From positions 1 to 20,487 of the forward strand of contig NZ_JBEPMA010000021.1 in assembly GCF_040545475.1 (NCBI RefSeq): DNA of 20,487 bases. The letters are read 5' to 3'. The notes beneath the pieces are model-generated. The model was not told the DNA's origin, ran no database searches, and saw nothing but the letters and a program-made list of their open reading frames with translations. Made by a program: the position numbers and the translations under genes. Numbering within the stretch: position 1 is the first letter of the stretch; every line of letters starts with the position of its first letter. The DNA comes from Peptoniphilus_A olsenii (GTDB taxonomy: Bacteria > Bacillota > Clostridia > Tissierellales > Peptoniphilaceae). Of the stretch, positions 7,572 through 15,904 are shown one piece after another.

Positions 7572-7637
7572 TTGTACTTAAGTTTAATATCCTTATAATA
7601 GTTCATCATCTTCATCTAAAGATTCTTCATGACTTTC

Positions 7638-8453
7638 TTAATTGTCAGATTCATCTTCTGACTCACTAACATAATCCTCATCATCTTCTTCAAAGTCTTC
7701 CAACATTCTATCTTCCTTAGCTTTGACTACTTTAAAATAATATCCTGCTCCTATAACTCCTCCAATTACAAGTGCAACAATTAGAAATGAACCTATCCCG
7801 CTTTTCTTTTCTTCTTTTACTGGAACAGTCTTAGGTTCTTCTTTTTTTACTTCTTCTTTCTTAGGCTCTTCAACCTTTATAGTGTTTTTATCTTCTGATT
7901 CAATCATATTAAGCAGGTCTTGCTCTCCTACTTCTGTCAATAGCCTTACATTATCTTGATTTGATGAGTGATCTACTATTAGGTGCATAGTTTTTCCACT
8001 TTTGGTTTGAAATGTTAAAAATTGTCTTACATCAACTGGATTTTCTTTATCTTTTTCTGTATCTCCACTTGGTGTAATATCTTTTCCATTCCTATCTACA
8101 TTTTCAATTACTGAACCTCTTGCCTTATTTTCTTGTGTTGCAAGATTATTTACTGCCTTTGTATTACCACCTTTTACAAGTGGGGTTTTCTTTGGTGGAT
8201 TATTTGAAGGCTTGGTTGCTTCACTTGTATTTCCTTGTATTCTTGGAACATCTTGATAAGGAATTTCTTCTTTTGATGGTGTAAAAACATCATCTTTCAA
8301 CATTTTCTCAAATTCTTCTTTTTGTGGTTCATAGATTGATTCGTTTTGACTTTCAATTTGTCCTTCATTTGTCATCGCAAATGTAGTTGCTGGTACTGTA
8401 AATGTAAAAAGGAGTAACGCTATGGCTACTCCTCGTTTAATACTCTTATTCAT
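7638..8453 (-). CDS. DUF4366 / CD1107-family mobile element membrane protein
   Basis: This 271-residue backbone protein has an N-terminal signal sequence (basic start, then VAIALLLFTFTVPATTFA). A disordered, charged extracellular part follows, then the conserved DUF4366 block (RQFLTFQTKSGKTMHLIVDH, then DNVRLLTEVGEQDLLNMIE). A Lys/Glu/Pro-rich spacer leads to one C-terminal membrane helix (FLIVALVIGGVIGAGYYF) and an acidic cytoplasmic tail. It is encoded near the end of the type IV secretion cluster in CTn elements and presumably forms part of the cell-envelope transfer apparatus. Its precise role is unknown. It starts 14 nt after the stalk-protein stop. After its TAA the same frame continues for 14 acidic codons to the next stop, suggesting a recent loss of the original C-terminus. 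Confidence 0.88.
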   Translation of the reverse strand: MNKSIKRGVAIALLLFTFTVPATTFAMTNEGQIESQNESIYEPQKEEFEKMLKDDVFTPSKEEIPYQDVPRIQGNTSEATKPSNNPPKKTPLVKGGNTKAVNNLATQENKARGSVIENVDRNGKDITPSGDTEKDKENPVDVRQFLTFQTKSGKTMHLIVDHSSNQDNVRLLTEVGEQDLLNMIESEDKNTIKVEEPKKEEVKKEEPKTVPVKEEKKSGIGSFLIVALVIGGVIGAGYYFKVVKAKEDRMLEDFEEDDEDYVSESEDESDN

Positions 8454-8467
8454 TTTTCTATCCTTTC

Positions 8468-10051
8468 TTATTTTACATTTTTAAATACATAGACTGCTTT
8501 TCTAGCATTGTCCCATTCTATTGTTTGGTTTTTGCCATCTTTAATATCTCCATGACTTGCTCCAAAAGCTTTAGCAATATTTGAAATTGAAGCATGAATT
8601 CTTCCATTTATAATCACTGGCTTAACATCTGAATTGTAGACCTTTCCATCTGAATCTTTCATAACACCAGTATCAATATTTAGTCTTAATGTCTTTTTTG
8701 CTAGGATATTATTCTCTTTATTTGAGAAAATAGCTTCACGAGTAGAGTTGTCATACTCAACATTAAAACCTAGAGTATAAGCAATATATCTTACTGGAAT
8801 CATAGTTCTTCCTTGGTCTACATAAGTTTTTACATCCATATATACTGTTGTCTTACCATCTTTGTTGATAATGTTATAAAAGTTTTTGTCTACTTGGAAA
8901 ACTGCAAATTCTTTTTCATCTTTAACTTGTTTTTTGTCCTGTTTTTCTTCTTGCTTTTTCATCTTGTTAAGATCAAATTGATTTAGGATATTCTTATCAT
9001 CAGCTTTCAAAATTTCGTCCCACTTTTTATCTTGAGATTTATTATCTTCTTTCTTATCTTTGTTTTCTTTTTGGAGTTTTAGAAGTTCATCTAATTTCTT
9101 AGATAAGTCTTGGTTTAGATTTTTGTCTTTTTCATCTTTAACTTGTTTTTCAAGTTCTTCTTTCGCTTTTTTATTTGCTTCCTCGATTAACTTCTTTGCT
9201 TCTTCAATTTTCTTATCTAATTCTTCTTTTAGCTTTTTAATTTCTTCTTCAGAAGCTTTTTGTTTTTCTTCTAGTTCTTTAATTTTTTCTTCTAATTCTT
9301 TTTTAGTATTTTCAGAAGATTCTTTTAAACTATCAATAGCCTTTTGAAGCTCTTCAATTTTCTTAAAGCATTCTGACTTAGAATTTTCTGTCTCTTTCTT
9401 TTTATTCTCTAATTCTTTTATCTTAGTATCTTTTTCTTCAAGAACTTTTTCTAAGTCCTTAATTCTATTATTTTTATCCTCAATTTCTTTAGTCTTCTTT
9501 GAAAGTTCCTCTTCTAAAGACTCGAGCTTTTCTTGCATTTCTTTGACTTTATTTTCGTTTTTATCGGTCTTTTCTTTCTCAGCTTCTAACTCCCATTTTG
9601 TAGATGAATAATCTTCTTTTAGTTTTGCATTTTCATCTTGTAATCTTTTTAATTCATCTTTAAGTTGAGTAATTTCTGCTATTAGTTCATCATTATTGGA
9701 GTTTCTAAGATTCTCAATTTCTTTATTCAATTGAACAATCTTATTATCTTTATCTCTAATCTTTTCTTCTAATTTAGCCTTTTCTTGTTTCAGATTCTCT
9801 CCATTATCTTTGCAAGATTCTAACTTTTCCTTTAATTCATCTATCTTTGATTGGTCTTCTTGTTTCTTATCATTTAAGTCTTTGATCTGATTTTCTAAAT
9901 CACTAATTTTACTTATAGAACTTTCTATCACTTTTTTACTACCATCTGTATCATCAGCTTTAGCTAGTACATTAGTAGTTGAGGTTGATGTTAAAACTAA
10001 TAAAAGAGCCATAAAAAAGGCTCTTAGTCTGTTCGTATTAAATTTCTTCAT
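8468..10051 (-). CDS. Secreted coiled-coil protein with C-terminal stalk (copper-amine-oxidase-N-like) domain
   Basis: This 527-residue protein starts with a clear signal peptide (basic MKKFNTNRLR, hydrophobic FFMALLLVLTS, likely cleavage after VLA near residue 30). Residues about 45-345 are an almost unbroken Lys/Glu coiled coil. Residues about 380-527 hold the stalk-domain fold seen in many Peptoniphilaceae and clostridial surface proteins (DQGRTMIPVRYIAYTLGFNVEYD, then PVIINGRIHASISNIAKAFGA). No sortase motif or C-terminal membrane helix is visible. It lies between DUF4315 and DUF4366, inside the transfer operon, and overlaps the DUF4315 stop by 14 nt. A long rod exported by the donor could serve mating-pair contact or anchor the machine in the wall, but this is inference. 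It is not part of the usual CD1107-CD1112 set as I know it. Confidence 0.85.
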   Translation of the reverse strand: MKKFNTNRLRAFFMALLLVLTSTSTTNVLAKADDTDGSKKVIESSISKISDLENQIKDLNDKKQEDQSKIDELKEKLESCKDNGENLKQEKAKLEEKIRDKDNKIVQLNKEIENLRNSNNDELIAEITQLKDELKRLQDENAKLKEDYSSTKWELEAEKEKTDKNENKVKEMQEKLESLEEELSKKTKEIEDKNNRIKDLEKVLEEKDTKIKELENKKKETENSKSECFKKIEELQKAIDSLKESSENTKKELEEKIKELEEKQKASEEEIKKLKEELDKKIEEAKKLIEEANKKAKEELEKQVKDEKDKNLNQDLSKKLDELLKLQKENKDKKEDNKSQDKKWDEILKADDKNILNQFDLNKMKKQEEKQDKKQVKDEKEFAVFQVDKNFYNIINKDGKTTVYMDVKTYVDQGRTMIPVRYIAYTLGFNVEYDNSTREAIFSNKENNILAKKTLRLNIDTGVMKDSDGKVYNSDVKPVIINGRIHASISNIAKAFGASHGDIKDGKNQTIEWDNARKAVYVFKNVK

Positions 10052-10277
10052 TATGAATGTTCTCCTTTTCTTTTAATTTTTCTTCTATTTTTCTGTCATT
10101 AATTTTCTCCATTAATTCTTCCAAGCTAATATTGTTTCTCCTAAGAGTTACAATTATTTCTTCATTCTCAACTTGTATTTCTTCATCGCAAATTTCCTTG
10201 TATTTTGCATTTAAATCTTTTAACTTCTCTTCTATTTTTTTCTTTTTGTTCCTGATACTTATAAGTTTTCTGTTCAC
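10038..10277 (-). CDS. DUF4315-like small coiled-coil ICE protein
   Basis: This 79-residue protein is a basic N-terminal helix (IRNKKKKIEEKLKDLNAKYK) followed by a conserved-looking block, NEEIIVTLRRNNISLEELMEKI. This is the pattern of DUF4315 proteins found between the NlpC/P60 and DUF4366 genes of CTn elements. I place the start at GTG 10275-10277, because it follows the NlpC/P60 stop by 14 nt and has GGGAG upstream. The upstream in-frame ATG at 10331 would overlap the previous gene and add a stretch unlike the family. Function unknown. Confidence 0.75.
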   Translation of the reverse strand: MNRKLISIRNKKKKIEEKLKDLNAKYKEICDEEIQVENEEIIVTLRRNNISLEELMEKINDRKIEEKLKEKENIHNEEI

Positions 10278-10291
10278 ACAATATCTCCCTT

Positions 10292-12871
10292 CTATCTTGG
10301 TCTTCCAAAACCATAAAAGTGTGATTTCCAATATTTTGAATTTATTGATGTGTATTGAATTGGATCTCCTGCGTGAATCATCATTCCATTACCTGCGTAT
10401 ATTCCTACATGAGATATTGGAGTTCCACTGTTATATGTTGAATGGAAAAATATAATATCTCCAGGTTGAGCTTCACTTGGACTTACTGGATTACAATAGT
10501 CTTTGTATATTCTCCATGCAGTTGTTCTTGGCATACTCTTTACACCAGACTTTGTAAATGACCAACATACAAAACCTGAACAATCAAAGTTAGATGGTCC
10601 ACTTGCTCCAAACACATATCTTTTGCCTATATGTTTTTCTGCTTCATTAAATAAGGCTTTTGCAGTAGCTGAATCAAAAGCAAGACCAGGATTTCCAAAG
10701 TTTGGATTGTCTACTATTTCTCCTAAGTCCCCATTACCCGATCCAAAAACATCTCCCATATTCCCCTTAGCTTCAAGAAGAGCTTCATAATGAACTACAT
10801 TGTCTGGATAATCTTTAAATATTTCCCTAACAACTTCATCCATTTCTTTTTTCTTTAAAGTTACAATTAACTTTTTATATTCGTACTCTTCTTTTTCATA
10901 ACTAGTATAAGGATTGCCACGACTATCATATCTAGTTCTTGCTACTGTTCTTGTTCTAATTTCAATTTCTTCCTTAAAATCAAGCTTATACATCTTATCG
11001 AAAAGTTCTTTTAAAATTCCTTTTACTTCAGATGCTGATTTTACTTCTCCACATCTTGAAGTTATATAGGATAAAAGTTCATGGGTATTATGACCAATTT
11101 CTCCTTCTTTATTTATGATATATTCGTCATATCCAGGATGACTTGTTTTTACACTTTCGATTTGTGATTGTAGGTCATATTCCATTGATGAAAATTCTTG
11201 ATTAACTTCACTTAGAACTGTATCTTGTGATAGGTATGTTGTTGTCATTACTGAGTTTACTGAGTTACTTAGTCCACTCATACCAACACTTCCACCACCA
11301 ATCATGATTGATAGCATAAGACCTAGTCCTATTACTAGAAATAGAACCATCTTACTTTTTCTTACGATTAGCTCTTTAGAAGCCTTACCTAAACTTAAAA
11401 TAGCTTTTTTAACTCTATCTACAAGTCTTGTTTCGTGCTTTTTAGCTATCATGCTTTTCATTTGCTTTCTTTGGTAAAACTTCTTAAATCTATTTTTCTT
11501 TATATAGGCGTCTGACTTTTTTAAATCTTCCAAGCCGCTTTTAAACTCCAACTTGCTTTTTCTCTTTCTTATTTTCTTATCGAGTTTAGATAGCTTTTTT
11601 AAGGACTTTTTCTTTTTGTCTAGCTTATACTTCCTTATTCCATGCTGGAGTTTAGAGCTTACATTGGCGACCTTTTCTCCAGATTCTACACCAGTATTAT
11701 CAGATCCTGAACTTAAATAATCTCTCACTAACTCTGAAGACTTAGCTCCAGATAATAAAACTCCAGAAGATAGACTTCCTTTAGTTTTATTCTTTAAGAT
11801 ATTATCCTTTAGATTGCTTTTAGACTTTTCAAGCTCTCCAATCTTTTTATCTGATATAAAATCTTTAACATCTTGTGCCTTCTTAGAATCTTTTCTTGTA
11901 ACTTTCTTAGATTCATCTTTTAAGTCATCGATTTTCTTTCGAGTGAATTTATCACTTTCATAATTTTTTCTTTTGTAGTAGGTCTTCTTTTTGTTAACTT
12001 TCTTTTGTTCTGAAGCTTTAAGGCTTGTTTCCTTTTCATCTTTTATAAATTCTTGATTATTGTCTTTAAACTCAGGATTATCAAATGTTTTATCTGTATC
12101 AACTTCGCTTAGCTTACTTTCTTTATCTATCTCTTTAGAAATTTTTTCCTTATCTCTAAACTTCTTTTCTTGATAAAGTTTCTGCTTTTGCTTTTTATCG
12201 ATATTAGTATTACTTTCGTTCTTACTTACTTCATCTTTAACAAGCTTATCTTTTCTATATACTCTCTTGCTTTTCTTTGCTTCGATAGGTTTATCTTCAC
12301 TTGTCTGGATTCGCTTAGACTCTTTCTCGTTAATTTTGTCTTGGAATTTATCCTTACTATGGATAAGTTTATCCTCGTAATTTTTAAGAACTTGTCTTTT
12401 ACTTGATTCCTTCTTATTGCTTATTGGTTGAGCCTTAGCTGAAATATCATCTGTTGTTAATTTATTAGAGTTAACATTTCTACTGTTTTCACTATCAAAA
12501 TTTACCTTTTTGTAGTCTACATCTAAGTCTTCATCAAGTTTAAAGCTTTCATCTGCCCTTATTTCAAGATTAGCTTGTTTTGTTTCTTCAGCCTTATCCT
12601 TATTATCTAAAACTTCTTTTCTAATTCTTTCCTTGTTTTTAGCCTTCTGGAAATCTTTTAGTTTATCTTGTTTTTGATCCTTAGCTAATATATTCTCATG
12701 AATAAGTTTAGATTCTTTTTCTGAAATTTTATCTCCGAACCTATCCTTAGTCTTAATTATCTTATTGGTATAATCATCTGAATGAACAAGTTTACTATCT
12801 ACATTCTTTTCAGGAGCGTCCCTATTTCGTATAATTTTCTTTTGAAAATCTTTTTTTAGTTTTTTATCCAT
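10292..12871 (-). CDS. CD1108-type NlpC/P60 cell-wall hydrolase of the transfer apparatus
   Basis: This 859-residue protein corresponds to the CD1108-family ICE protein, the VirB1-like peptidoglycan hydrolase of Gram-positive transfer systems. Residues 1 to about 507 are an unusually long, Lys/Glu/Ser-rich and probably cytoplasmic region. It contains an imperfect repeat (TKDRFGDKISEKESKLIH at 41-58, HSKDKFQDKINEKESKRI at 171-188). One membrane helix follows at about 508-526 (MVLFLVIGLGLMLSIMI). The extracellular part includes a conserved middle segment with RTVARTRYDSRGNPYTSYE. It ends in an NlpC/P60 domain with DCSGF (catalytic Cys764), SHVGIY (His821) and HAGDP (His833). The enzyme would cut stem-peptide bonds locally to let the channel through the wall. 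It starts 7 nt after the virB4 stop. Confidence 0.92.
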   Translation of the reverse strand: MDKKLKKDFQKKIIRNRDAPEKNVDSKLVHSDDYTNKIIKTKDRFGDKISEKESKLIHENILAKDQKQDKLKDFQKAKNKERIRKEVLDNKDKAEETKQANLEIRADESFKLDEDLDVDYKKVNFDSENSRNVNSNKLTTDDISAKAQPISNKKESSKRQVLKNYEDKLIHSKDKFQDKINEKESKRIQTSEDKPIEAKKSKRVYRKDKLVKDEVSKNESNTNIDKKQKQKLYQEKKFRDKEKISKEIDKESKLSEVDTDKTFDNPEFKDNNQEFIKDEKETSLKASEQKKVNKKKTYYKRKNYESDKFTRKKIDDLKDESKKVTRKDSKKAQDVKDFISDKKIGELEKSKSNLKDNILKNKTKGSLSSGVLLSGAKSSELVRDYLSSGSDNTGVESGEKVANVSSKLQHGIRKYKLDKKKKSLKKLSKLDKKIRKRKSKLEFKSGLEDLKKSDAYIKKNRFKKFYQRKQMKSMIAKKHETRLVDRVKKAILSLGKASKELIVRKSKMVLFLVIGLGLMLSIMIGGGSVGMSGLSNSVNSVMTTTYLSQDTVLSEVNQEFSSMEYDLQSQIESVKTSHPGYDEYIINKEGEIGHNTHELLSYITSRCGEVKSASEVKGILKELFDKMYKLDFKEEIEIRTRTVARTRYDSRGNPYTSYEKEEYEYKKLIVTLKKKEMDEVVREIFKDYPDNVVHYEALLEAKGNMGDVFGSGNGDLGEIVDNPNFGNPGLAFDSATAKALFNEAEKHIGKRYVFGASGPSNFDCSGFVCWSFTKSGVKSMPRTTAWRIYKDYCNPVSPSEAQPGDIIFFHSTYNSGTPISHVGIYAGNGMMIHAGDPIQYTSINSKYWKSHFYGFGRPR

Positions 12872-12878
12872 ATCACAC

Positions 12879-15302
12879 CTACTTAGCTTCTTCTGGTTTT
12901 GTTGTCATTAGCTTATACAGCATGGTGTCTTTAGGGAATTTATCAATAAATGGAACAATAGTATTTCCAAAGAATAAGAGTCCCTCACCTGCATTTGAGT
13001 TAGTAATATAGTTTAACTGATAAGGCGATATTTTTAATTTCTTAGCAAGGATATCCCTATCTCCAGATGCTTGATTTAACATTAGAACAAAGTCTGTATT
13101 ATCAAAGATATTTTCAATTTCCTGACTTGTTAAAAGGTCTTTTACGTTTTGAGTTATACCTGTTGGGATACCTCCCCATTTTCTAAATCTTTTCCAGATT
13201 TCTACTGAATATGAAGCAGTTTGTGGATCTTTTAATAAAAGGTGGAACTCATCTATATAGTATCTTGTAGACTTGCTTCCTCTATTTAGGGAAACCTTGT
13301 TCCAAACTTGGTCTTGAATTACAAGCATACCTATTTTTTTAAGTTGTGTTCCTAGCTCTTTTATATCAAAACAAAGCAGTTGCCTATTTAGGTCAACATT
13401 TGACCTATTATTAAAGACATTAAGACTTCCCTTAACATAAATTTCCATTTCTGTTGCGAGCTTCCTACCAACTCCCTCTTCTTGAGATAAGAGCATATCG
13501 TATAAATCTCCTAATATAGGCATATTTTCTGGTTTTGGGTCTTCAAAATATTTTTGATATATTTTTGGCAAGCACCTATCTATAACAGATTTTTCTGCAG
13601 CAGTAAGACCAGATCCTCCTACTACAAGTTCAAGCATAGACATTATGAAGTTTGCCTTATCCTTTAAAGGTGCATCCCCATCTCCATAGTTCATATTAAT
13701 ATCTAATGGATTTAGATAGTCCTTTGATTTTGCTGAAACTTTAATAACTTCTCCATTAAATTGTTTTACAAGGTTTGAATACTCGCCTTCAGGATCACAA
13801 ATAATTACATCATCATCTGTGACAAGAATTGCATTTGCCATCTCTCTTTTTGCCGAGAAAGATTTACCAGAACCTGGTGTTCCTAATATTAGTCCGTTAG
13901 GGTTCTTTAGTTTCTTCCTATCTGCCATAATCAAGTTTTGGCTAAGGGCATTTAATCCATAGTACAAAGAATTTGCCGAATCAATAAATAGCTCTTCTGT
14001 TGTAAAAGGCATAAAAACTGCCGTTGATGATGAAGTTAAAAATCTTTTTATCTCGACTTGATTAACTCCTAGAGGTAAGACAGAAACAAGTCCTTGCTCT
14101 TGTTGGTGAGATAATCTTTTTACCTGACAATTATGTCTGTTAGCAATTGATGAGATTTGAGCAATAGTATTTTCTAATTTTTGATTAGTCCTAGCAAAAT
14201 TCATCATTGCTATGGTAACTACAAAGAGCCTTTCATCTCTATTCTGTAAGTCAGATAACATGGACTTAACATCCGCACCAAAGGTATTTATATCTGAAGG
14301 AATAATATCCATATCATATCCTGCTCGAACTGCTTTCTTTTGTTCTTCAATTTTCATTCTGTCTAGGTCTGTGTTTTTTCTCTTAATAAGTTTAATAGCT
14401 TCTGCTTGTTCAACTACATCTATATGAAAAGCTACATAAATATTGTCATCAATATCTAAAAACTCAGATAACATTCTGTCTGATAACTCACTTGCAAGTA
14501 TTTGAAAATGACTTACTGCTCCAATGAATTTCCCAAATTTAAAATTATTTGCTGGTGCAAAATTAAAGATATTGGGAGTTATATGTGATTTTGCAGACTC
14601 TTTCTTCTTCAAATCTTTATATGAAAAATCAAAGTTCTTGTCTGGATTTAACATATCATGAACAAGTCTTAGTCTTTCTTCGCCATCAAGACTCTCTGCT
14701 CTTACTCCCATAGATTTAAAGTTAGATAAAATATCTACTTCAAGTCTATTTAACTTTGCTCTTGCTTGCTCTAGGTTATCGGCTTCTGTAGTAAAGGTTA
14801 TATACTTCATCTTTTTAAGTCCGTTATTTCCCTTTGCAAGTTGAAGCTTTAACATCTCCCTAAACTCTTTTCTTACATCGTCATAGAAGTCTCGCTTATC
14901 AGCAATTTTAATTGCGTCTTGTAGGTCTTTACTTCTTCCTAATTGATTTACATACGAAAGTTCGACGTGGACACTTGGATCAAAAGAATTTAAAAAGTTG
15001 GCAAATTGGTTAAAGATTAAATCTCTATCTTCTTCCAATGCCAACTGGTAATTTATATCTTGAAATGAAATTGTCTTTGAATAATTTTTTTCATCTAACT
15101 GGCAAATGCCCTCTGGTAACATTCTTATATATGGAATAGTATCCTCAACAGTAAATCTCTTTTTCTCTTTCTTTAAAAGTACACTTAGAAGACTATTTTT
15201 TGGATCTTTCTTTGTTTTTAGCCTTCTTACTTCCTTTCGGTCTTTTTTTAATTGTTTTTCCCTTAGATTTAAGTCGCTGATTTGCTTTTTTCTTTGCTTC
15301 AA
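12879..15302 (-). CDS. virB4: VirB4-family conjugation ATPase
   Basis: This 807-residue ATPase powers type IV secretion and is the VirB4/TraE/CD1110 homologue. The Walker A motif is LGTPGSGKS (473-481), the Walker B motif is TRYYIDEFHLLL (Asp684-Glu685), and the DPEGEYSNL block just after Walker A is typical of the family. The N-terminal third (TIPYIRMLPEGICQLD, then SKTISFQDINYQLA) matches Gram-positive VirB4 proteins. The start is TTG at 15300-15302, supported by AAAGGAGG with 6 nt spacing (AGGAGG at 15309-15314). The gene therefore overlaps the end of prgI by 110 nt in another frame, and the basic N-terminus (KQRKKQISDLNLREKQLKKD) fits relatives that also overlap prgI. Confidence 0.95.
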   Translation of the reverse strand: MKQRKKQISDLNLREKQLKKDRKEVRRLKTKKDPKNSLLSVLLKKEKKRFTVEDTIPYIRMLPEGICQLDEKNYSKTISFQDINYQLALEEDRDLIFNQFANFLNSFDPSVHVELSYVNQLGRSKDLQDAIKIADKRDFYDDVRKEFREMLKLQLAKGNNGLKKMKYITFTTEADNLEQARAKLNRLEVDILSNFKSMGVRAESLDGEERLRLVHDMLNPDKNFDFSYKDLKKKESAKSHITPNIFNFAPANNFKFGKFIGAVSHFQILASELSDRMLSEFLDIDDNIYVAFHIDVVEQAEAIKLIKRKNTDLDRMKIEEQKKAVRAGYDMDIIPSDINTFGADVKSMLSDLQNRDERLFVVTIAMMNFARTNQKLENTIAQISSIANRHNCQVKRLSHQQEQGLVSVLPLGVNQVEIKRFLTSSSTAVFMPFTTEELFIDSANSLYYGLNALSQNLIMADRKKLKNPNGLILGTPGSGKSFSAKREMANAILVTDDDVIICDPEGEYSNLVKQFNGEVIKVSAKSKDYLNPLDINMNYGDGDAPLKDKANFIMSMLELVVGGSGLTAAEKSVIDRCLPKIYQKYFEDPKPENMPILGDLYDMLLSQEEGVGRKLATEMEIYVKGSLNVFNNRSNVDLNRQLLCFDIKELGTQLKKIGMLVIQDQVWNKVSLNRGSKSTRYYIDEFHLLLKDPQTASYSVEIWKRFRKWGGIPTGITQNVKDLLTSQEIENIFDNTDFVLMLNQASGDRDILAKKLKISPYQLNYITNSNAGEGLLFFGNTIVPFIDKFPKDTMLYKLMTTKPEEAK

Positions 15303-15603
15303 GGTATGCCTCCTTTCTTATTCTCTTAGTTGGTTGATAAAACTTATGAAGATAGAAAAATTTAAAATACTTTTCAAAAGTTAAGGTGTCTTTTTCATAT
15401 AAGGTTATAAAAAAGATTGGCAGGGTTACTATTAGCATTACAATAATAGAAACATCATTAGGTAGATATTTCTTCATAAATATATAGGTTGGTATGCCAA
15501 TTAGTCCTGCCACAGAAAAACCTATAAGTTGTCTTTTAGTTAAGTTAAAGGCAACCTTTGTTTTAATCTTGTCCAAATCTTTTGGTATTGGTACATACGC
15601 CAT
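15193..15603 (-). CDS. PrgI-like (VirB3-type) transfer membrane protein
   Basis: This 136-residue protein begins with AYVPIPKDLDKIKTKVAFNLTKRQL, read here as two short blocks, AYVPIPKDL and TKRQLIGF, that mark PrgI-family proteins encoded just before virB4. Two close membrane helices follow (about residues 27-43, IGFSVAGLIGIPTYIFM, and 50-68, VSIIVMLIVTLPIFFI). A basic, Lys-rich C-terminus is encoded in the stretch shared with virB4. It is the VirB3 counterpart that sits beside VirB4 in the inner-membrane complex. Its ATG follows the preceding stop by 1 nt, with AGGGAG upstream. Confidence 0.88.
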   Translation of the reverse strand: MAYVPIPKDLDKIKTKVAFNLTKRQLIGFSVAGLIGIPTYIFMKKYLPNDVSIIVMLIVTLPIFFITLYEKDTLTFEKYFKFFYLHKFYQPTKRIRKEAYLEAKKKANQRLKSKGKTIKKRPKGSKKAKNKERSKK

Positions 15604-15604
15604 T

Positions 15605-15895
15605 TTAATCTCCCTCTACTTCTTCTTTAGAAAGTTCAAGTATATGGTCATAATTAGATGTTGTTTCCTCTTCTAGGTAGCTAATTCTTTCTTCTAATTC
15701 TTCTTGTTTTTCTTCATTTCTGTCATTGTATTCTCCTTGATACATAACAAATTCATTGTGACATCTTCCGAGTCTATTTATTCTTTTCTTTAAGTTTCTA
15801 ATCTCTTCATTTCTGTTTTTCTCTTTTAAGATTTCATAAGTTCCTCCCAATAAAATTCCAAGTCCCAATAAAATACAATTTTTCTTTTTTAACAT
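15605..15895 (-). CDS. Small membrane-anchored coiled-coil protein of the transfer operon
   Basis: This 96-residue protein has one N-terminal hydrophobic helix (CILLGLGILLGGTYEIL, about 7-23), then a charged helical tail (EEKQEELEERISYLEEE) likely to form a coiled coil. I recognise no family. It lies between virB6 and prgI with perfect spacing: AGGAGG 5 nt before its ATG, and 1 nt from its stop to the prgI ATG. It is therefore certainly a gene of the operon and probably a minor membrane component. Confidence 0.75.
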   Translation of the reverse strand: MLKKKNCILLGLGILLGGTYEILKEKNRNEEIRNLKKRINRLGRCHNEFVMYQGEYNDRNEEKQEELEERISYLEEETTSNYDHILELSKEEVEGD

Positions 15896-15904
15896 TTATT
15901 CCTC

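Noticed and set aside
9060..9347. Plus-strand open frame opposite the coiled-coil gene
   Set aside because: It is rich in Phe and Ser, as expected for the antisense of Lys/Glu coiled-coil codons. It has no ribosome site. The other plus-strand frames (for example 395-583, 1450-1716, 4140-4481, 10057-10455, 15106-15384) are rejected for the same kind of reason.
10278..10331. Longer version of the DUF4315-like protein starting at ATG 10331
   Set aside because: It would run 40 nt into the NlpC/P60 gene in another frame and add WFWKTKIEGRYC, which looks like the shadow of that gene. The GTG at 10277 has a ribosome site and proper operon spacing.
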